From a virus, in IMG/VR virus record IMGVR_UViG_3300043436_000835, positions 1 through 48,772 of that record: DNA of 48,772 nt, one strand, 5' to 3'. Shown here in pieces: positions 44,570 to 48,772 of this stretch; position 1 is the stretch's first letter; every line of letters begins with the position of its first letter. Made by a program: the position numbers and the translations under genes. Below the pieces are notes generated by a model, which worked only from the letters and a program-made list of their open reading frames with translations, was not told the origin of the DNA and did not search any database.

Positions 44570-45571
44570 TTAAACGACAATCGTATCCCAGAAGAAGCCG
44601 AGGTCGGCTGCAACCAGCTTGTGATCGAAAGCCATGCCGCCTTCGATACGATCGGCTTCTTTCAGTTCCATCGGGATACGCTTCATTGCGATACCGAACT
44701 CGTTGCCCTGATTCAGATAGCCCGTCCACGAGAACGTGTATCCAGCCGAAGGAGCCATCAGCGACGGCGAAGGTGCTGCGTAGGTCAGCAGAGCCTTCTT
44801 ACCACCGATGAAAGCATGGGTGTTGGTGAGAGCATCAGCAGCCGTGTTCTGGATGGCGTTCGACACGACCACTTCGTCGACCTCGAACAGCATGGCCAGA
44901 GCTTCACGCGACACACGAGCAGGGTTGCCGTTGCCCACACCGCCCGAGTACTTCACGCGGTCGACGATATCCGGGTGGTCGACAAGAGCGTCGTACACCT
45001 GACGGCCGATGACCAGCTTGTTGGCTTCGAAACCAGTCGACTGCATGATTGCGGTTTTCGCATCACGCACGTCACCGATGGGGTCACCGTTGGTCTGGTC
45101 CGACCACTGGATCACTTGGTTCGACGAAGGCGAAGAAGCAACACCGTCGTAGTCGAAAGTCCAGACACCGCCAGTGAAGTACTTCGCCATGAAGTCTACT
45201 TCCTTACGGATCAGCAGCTTCTGCATCACAAACTCAGACGCAGCTTGCGTCAAGTTCAGAACTGCGTCAGCGTTTGCCATCGTCTGCCACGGAACGTCGT
45301 GGTGGAACGAGGTGACCGGGGCGAAGTAGGTCGGGGTGTTGTCCAGGTTGAAGCCAGTGCCGGACGATTCGGTGCCGGGTGCGCGCACACGAGCTTCATC
45401 ACGGTTGAAGTCACCGCGATCGAAAGTGTAGTAGCGGTCCGACTGCTTCGTGACGGCGACGTTCGGGAAAACCCGGCCAGCGACGAAGTTGTTGCGGTTC
45501 TGCATGAATGCGATGCTGATGTTGGTCAGCACGGCATCGACGTGAACCTGAGCATTGGTAGGTGTCGTCAT
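44570..45571 (-). CDS. Major capsid protein (333 aa)
   Basis: The pattern NFVAGRVFPNVAVTKQSDRY, YTFDRGDFNRDEARVRAPGT, then TYFAPVTSFHHDVPWQTM, and later NKLVIGRQVYDALVDHPDIV and WTGYLNQGNEFGIAMKR is typical of HK97-fold capsid proteins of about 330 residues in phages with an E-loop that starts near the 'P.v.v..qsd.Y' piece. It is the capsid building block. It follows the decoration and scaffold genes, as expected. Confidence 0.9.
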   Translation of the reverse strand: MTTPTNAQVHVDAVLTNISIAFMQNRNNFVAGRVFPNVAVTKQSDRYYTFDRGDFNRDEARVRAPGTESSGTGFNLDNTPTYFAPVTSFHHDVPWQTMANADAVLNLTQAASEFVMQKLLIRKEVDFMAKYFTGGVWTFDYDGVASSPSSNQVIQWSDQTNGDPIGDVRDAKTAIMQSTGFEANKLVIGRQVYDALVDHPDIVDRVKYSGGVGNGNPARVSREALAMLFEVDEVVVSNAIQNTAADALTNTHAFIGGKKALLTYAAPSPSLMAPSAGYTFSWTGYLNQGNEFGIAMKRIPMELKEADRIEGGMAFDHKLVAADLGFFWDTIVV

Positions 45572-45600
45572 CTCTTTTTCTCCAGTTCAGGTTCTTAATA

Positions 45601-45975
45601 TCAGGTTGCCGGAACAGCACCACGGGGGTGGAACAGCATCGCGATGATGGCACCATTGGCACCAGTCTCGAGGGCAGTCCCAAGAATAATGTCGCCAGAG
45701 GCTGCGTTCACGGCTTTACCAGCCGCATCCGAGCCAACGGGGCCACCGCGAGTGACAACGCCACCGCACAGCACCTTGACAACACCACCGATTGCAACCT
45801 CAGCAGCGCGACCAGCAGCAGCGGGATCGTTCTGCAGGATGCCGTCAGCATGTGCGCCGTCACCAGCAACAGCAGCTTGCCCGCTCGAGTTAACCTCGAC
45901 GAAGCAGTACTGCGACGCAGAAAGGTTCCCGCTTGCCGGGAGCGTCACAGAGATTTTGTTTTCCTCGAAAGCCAT
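45601..45975 (-). CDS. Capsid decoration protein, DUF2190-like (124 aa)
   Basis: ISVTLPASGNLSASQYCFVE, DGAHADGILQNDPAAAGRAA, then VVTRGGPVGSDAAGKAVNAA and IAMLFHPRGA match DUF2190 head decoration proteins, with the kept 'pi.aG..v.aG..v.sda' piece. They bind to the outside of the capsid and stabilise it. It lies directly before the major capsid gene in the transcript. Confidence 0.85.
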   Translation of the reverse strand: MAFEENKISVTLPASGNLSASQYCFVEVNSSGQAAVAGDGAHADGILQNDPAAAGRAAEVAIGGVVKVLCGGVVTRGGPVGSDAAGKAVNAASGDIILGTALETGANGAIIAMLFHPRGAVPAT

Positions 45976-45992
45976 CTGTATTCTCCTCAGGC

Positions 45993-46763
45993 TTAGTTGC
46001 GGTTCTGCACTTCAGTCGCCAGCTTGCGACCTTCAGCAGTCTTGATCACTTCGACATATGCCGAGTGATAGGTCATACCCTTCTCAGCGGCATAGTCTTG
46101 CGCCATCTTTTCAAGGCGAGCAGCGGGGGAGGTTTCGTCGACATGGTCGGAACCACGCTCTTCGAACGACTTCTTCACTGCGGCGTCAGCGGCTTTGATC
46201 GACTTAACGATCTCCTCACGGACAGCCTCATCTGCGATAGACTCAACAGCCTTCATCAAGTGGGCTTTGTGGTCTTCGGTGCCAGCCATGTTCGGCATTG
46301 CCTCAACGGCGCGCTTCTTCAGCTCGACGTATTCAGCAGCCTTGCGGAGATCATCTGCTTCTTTAGCACTTTTCTCCAGCTGAGCCAGAACAGGTGCAGG
46401 AATCGACGACTTGGCGATTTTCTCACCAGCAATGTCAAGATATTCCTCAACAGGTTCTGCAGACTTCGAGATCATCATCTCGCCGTCTTTCTCTTCCATT
46501 TTGACGCCAGCTTTTTTCATAGCTTCCATCATCTTGTCGTACTTGGACTTGTAGTCCATGTTCGATTTCTCGAGGTCGGAGACTTGAGTCTCGAGCTCCT
46601 CAAGCTTTTTCGTGAGTTCCTCGGGAGTCATTAGATCCCCTCCTTTCGTTGCATCAGCTCGCTTCCACAGCACGACGGTCGATCCTTTGTTTGCCGGATC
46701 GCTCACGTGACTGATCTCGTTCAAGACCAGATTCTTAATGACGTTGCGCTTATTCTGCCGCAT
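45993..46763 (-). CDS. Scaffold-like prohead protein (256 aa)
   Basis: The ATG at 46763 has GAGGTG upstream; the longer frame lies inside the protease gene. The N-terminus (NLVLNEISHVSDPANKG) resembles the protease-linked start of prohead core proteins ('ei..vs.vd.PA....a'). A coiled-coil part (LTKKLEELETQVSDLEKSNM) and a long charged helical part follow. It lies between protease and capsid genes. It may be cut or ejected at maturation. The charge and size fit a scaffold; this is inference. Confidence 0.75.
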   Translation of the reverse strand: MRQNKRNVIKNLVLNEISHVSDPANKGSTVVLWKRADATKGGDLMTPEELTKKLEELETQVSDLEKSNMDYKSKYDKMMEAMKKAGVKMEEKDGEMMISKSAEPVEEYLDIAGEKIAKSSIPAPVLAQLEKSAKEADDLRKAAEYVELKKRAVEAMPNMAGTEDHKAHLMKAVESIADEAVREEIVKSIKAADAAVKKSFEERGSDHVDETSPAARLEKMAQDYAAEKGMTYHSAYVEVIKTAEGRKLATEVQNRN

Positions 46764-48417
46764 GGAGTTCACCTCTTCCACCGATAGAGAACGCAGGTAG
46801 ATCACCAGATTTGATGCCTTCCCATGTCTTATCGTCATAGACCTTAAATCCGACGATCAGACCTTCGCGATTTGTTTGGATATCTAGCGCCTCAGCCAGA
46901 GACTTTGACAAGGGTAGCATAGCGATAACTTCGCTGGTCTGGTTCCCAAAGTGTTCAGTCTTACCGACACGATAATTCCGCATAAAGTCTACCGAAGCCT
47001 TTGTCAACTCTTCCATCGGAATATGATCACCGTGGATGTCGAAGACAGACTCTCCATTCTCGGTAGCGACGGATGCCCATCCCCACACGATTCTTTGCTC
47101 ATCGTCTGCCTTAATGATGTTGACAGAGGAGCTGATGTCAGAAGACTTTTCCATCACAGCACCGAGGATAGCACGGATTGCAGTATCGAGCAAGTCCCCA
47201 TTTGACTCGTCGTCGTCAGTTTCTTCGTCTTCCTCTGGTCCGTCCCACAGAGCCTCAACGTAGTCTTCCTCGTCCTCACCTGGACGGTAATAGAGTTGAC
47301 CATCCACGACGACCGCATGGACGTCACCCTCGAGACCAATGTCAACAGACCGTGCCATCGCACCAAGTTGATCAGTAAACAGGTCGTCAGTAACTTGGCG
47401 CTTCTGCACTCGCTCAGCAATGCCCTTGGCCCAGTCTACGCCCGTAGTGCCACCCCACAGCAGCCACGCAACATGACCAGCGTCTCTCCATGGCTCGTTC
47501 TTATACTCCGGAGCAACAACCGAGTTCTTGCGGTGACGGTTGAACTGCGCCATGCGCTTCACAGTGCTGAGGCTGAGTCTTTCTCCGCTTGAGAGCTGGT
47601 TGGCACGTGTCCAGCCGACTTGCGTCCCACCCTTGACAGCATCGCCGTGCTCTTTTTTCCATGCAATCGCGCGTTTGGCGTTGTTCCGCGCTGCCTGAGG
47701 CGGGAGGTAGCCTTCTGCTTTGCCGAGTTGTTTGGGCTTGCGCTTCCAGTCTGTGCTGGGAACATGGACTGAGTCGTTGGTGGGCTCAGTTTTCTTAATG
47801 GCCGAGGTATACTCTTCCATATCTGCTCCAGGCATGTAAACCGTGCCGGAGTCAGTTTCGTGCGAGTGAGTTCTGCCTTCCAGGCCCATCTCCATGGATG
47901 CTTCTTCTGCCGACTCTCGACTCATGAAGGCACGCTGCTTCTCCACTTTGTCAGACTTGGAGGGATGTCCAGCAGGCAAAAGGTCTTTGTCGTGATTTGC
48001 GGTTTTGGATCCGCTCACAATCTTGAGGAAGCTGTTGACCCGCGCCATAGCCCACTGCTCCGGTGACTTGACGTTGGGTCGCACGCTCTGCGGATTGGTC
48101 TTGTAGGCACCCACGCCCCGGTCGTAAACCTCGCGGAGCATGTTCATCGTGACCTTGCGACCATCCGCAGCGTTCTCGTTATGCTCTTTCATCTTGTTTT
48201 CAAGGCCAGTATCGCGACTCTTGCGGATCCACTGACCTTCTTCTTTGTTGTAACCAGCGCGCTGAAGCGCGGCCCACGCCGAAGCAAATGCAACAGACTC
48301 CGACTTTCCAGCCTTGAGTTGATTGTTGACCACGTTACGGAACATCTCTTTTCCGTTGGCGCTAGGGATAGCATTCCGCACAGACTGTGGGAGTTCAGAA
48401 GAGGTAGAGTATGGCAT
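46750..48417 (-). CDS. XkdF-like prohead protease with an N-terminal ChaB domain (555 aa)
   Basis: Residues 1 to about 65 are ChaB-like (SSELPQSVRNAIPSANGKEM, ESVAFASAWAALQRAGYNK). Residues about 225-320 form another phage domain (AKRAIAWKKEHGDAVKGGTQVGWTRA, in part, and LLWGGTTGVDWAKG). The C-terminal 120 residues are XkdF-like: IVWGWASVATENGESVFDIHGD, with GKTEHFG (His) and PAFSIGGRG (Ser) as likely catalytic parts. It would mature the prohead. The ATG at 48417 has GGAGG eight bases upstream. The three-part build is unusual for a protease of this type. Confidence 0.82.
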   Translation of the reverse strand: MPYSTSSELPQSVRNAIPSANGKEMFRNVVNNQLKAGKSESVAFASAWAALQRAGYNKEEGQWIRKSRDTGLENKMKEHNENAADGRKVTMNMLREVYDRGVGAYKTNPQSVRPNVKSPEQWAMARVNSFLKIVSGSKTANHDKDLLPAGHPSKSDKVEKQRAFMSRESAEEASMEMGLEGRTHSHETDSGTVYMPGADMEEYTSAIKKTEPTNDSVHVPSTDWKRKPKQLGKAEGYLPPQAARNNAKRAIAWKKEHGDAVKGGTQVGWTRANQLSSGERLSLSTVKRMAQFNRHRKNSVVAPEYKNEPWRDAGHVAWLLWGGTTGVDWAKGIAERVQKRQVTDDLFTDQLGAMARSVDIGLEGDVHAVVVDGQLYYRPGEDEEDYVEALWDGPEEDEETDDDESNGDLLDTAIRAILGAVMEKSSDISSSVNIIKADDEQRIVWGWASVATENGESVFDIHGDHIPMEELTKASVDFMRNYRVGKTEHFGNQTSEVIAMLPLSKSLAEALDIQTNREGLIVGFKVYDDKTWEGIKSGDLPAFSIGGRGELHAAE

Positions 48418-48772
48418 CAGATATCCTCCAGCCAACCAAATAGACCTGCGGAAATGTCAGCACCTTTGTCGCAAGATGCTACAAACCCCACCCACTCGCC
48501 AGCAGGTATAGCGATAGGGCTTGACATACCAAGAGTTACAGTATTGTCTTGCAGAACAACAGCAGCATATGTGAGCAAATACCCAGAATCAGCAAAGCTG
48601 TCGCCATTGAAAAAAGATGCAACGAGTTCGACGTTTGCTTTCGCGGCACTTGTTCCGCTTGTGCTGCCCGCATATACAGAATGAACAATCAGGCGCTTGC
48701 CAGCAGGAACACGGCGCATCGCTGCGTCAAACTTGATGGATCCTGCGGGAATGAGGGCATACGTTGCCCCTC
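48417..48772 (-). CDS. Structural-region protein, cut by the window edge (partial, at least 118 aa)
   Basis: The frame is open through the right edge, and the residues before the first Met (TYALIPAGSIKFDAAM) read like real protein, so the true start is outside. The visible part is beta-rich with AGKRLIVHSVYAGSTSGT, LVASFFNGDSFADSG, AIPAGEWVGFVASC. It looks like a small head or virion protein. It ends in the TGATG junction with the protease gene. Confidence 0.7.
   Translation of the reverse strand, partial: GATYALIPAGSIKFDAAMRRVPAGKRLIVHSVYAGSTSGTSAAKANVELVASFFNGDSFADSGYLLTYAAVVLQDNTVTLGMSSPIAIPAGEWVGFVASCDKGADISAGLFGWLEDI

Noticed and set aside
44201-45598. A 465-codon rightward open frame opposite the major capsid gene
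   Set aside because: It is antisense to a well-recognised capsid gene and its neighbour, has no upstream ribosome site, and its translation shows no known motif. Biased codon use in the capsid gene explains it.
1-48772. Search for tRNA, rRNA, integrase, attachment sites and insertion sequences
   Set aside because: No cloverleaf, recombinase motif, flanking duplication or terminal inverted repeat was noticed by eye. A tRNAscan-SE and ISfinder run would settle it.

Overview
This window is a stretch of a tailed (siphovirus-type) bacteriophage genome with tightly packed, mostly leftward genes. The tail-tip block (tape measure, distal tail protein, DUF2163-like protein, NlpC/P60-like hydrolase, J/megatron-like protein) follows the order seen in the Rhodobacter gene transfer agent and in phages of marine alphaproteobacteria. 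The tape-measure C-terminus is of the same type. A Rhodobacteraceae-like host is therefore my best inference, not something the sequence proves. I see no integrase, repressor/lysogeny module, tRNA, rRNA or CRISPR array. The portal, the terminase and any RNA polymerase are not in the window.

Layout, left to right. (1) 1-3738: small leftward early genes, including a DUF3846-like protein, a zinc-ribbon protein, an HTH protein, a VRR-NUC-like nuclease and a DnaQ-family exonuclease. (2) 3796-4332: an isolated rightward gene. (3) 4316-10454: a leftward operon of stop/start-overlapping genes that encodes a DenV-like glycosylase, a nucleotidyltransferase-cupin fusion, a TET-associated-type glycosyltransferase, a thymidylate-synthase homologue, a YfbR-like HD nucleotidase, a DUF6378-like protein and a family A DNA polymerase. 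(4) 10523-15347: accessory genes, including a GHKL-like ATPase, a dCTP deaminase-like protein and a protein of the aGPT-pyrophosphorylase/HMUDK-helical family tied to thymine hypermodification. (5) 15415-19896: SF1 helicase, AEP primase, a putative ssDNA-binding protein and a coiled-coil protein. (6) 19897-20393: a non-coding divergent region that could hold an origin. (7) 20394-22039: two rightward genes, including an SNF2-like helicase. (8) 22023-27010: lysis and envelope genes (GH19 endolysin, secreted nuclease, small membrane proteins, exported proteins). (9) 27007-48772: structural genes from tail fibres and adhesins through tail, connector, capsid, scaffold and protease.

Two themes stand out. 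First, the thymidylate-synthase homologue, glycosyltransferase, nucleotidyltransferase-cupin, HD nucleotidase, dCTP deaminase and aGPT/HMUDK-type protein together suggest that the phage replaces or decorates a pyrimidine, most likely through 5-hydroxymethyl-dU. Second, the early and replication genes carry a repeated promoter-like element, close to TTCCNGCGSTATNNT, placed 22 to 96 bases before start codons. It is usually followed by a leader close to CAGCAACAGGAGA. The tail chaperones show a canonical -1 slippery heptamer (T TTT TTG). The tail carries two unusual low-complexity proteins: one with 38 tandem 21-residue repeats and one glycine-rich adhesin.
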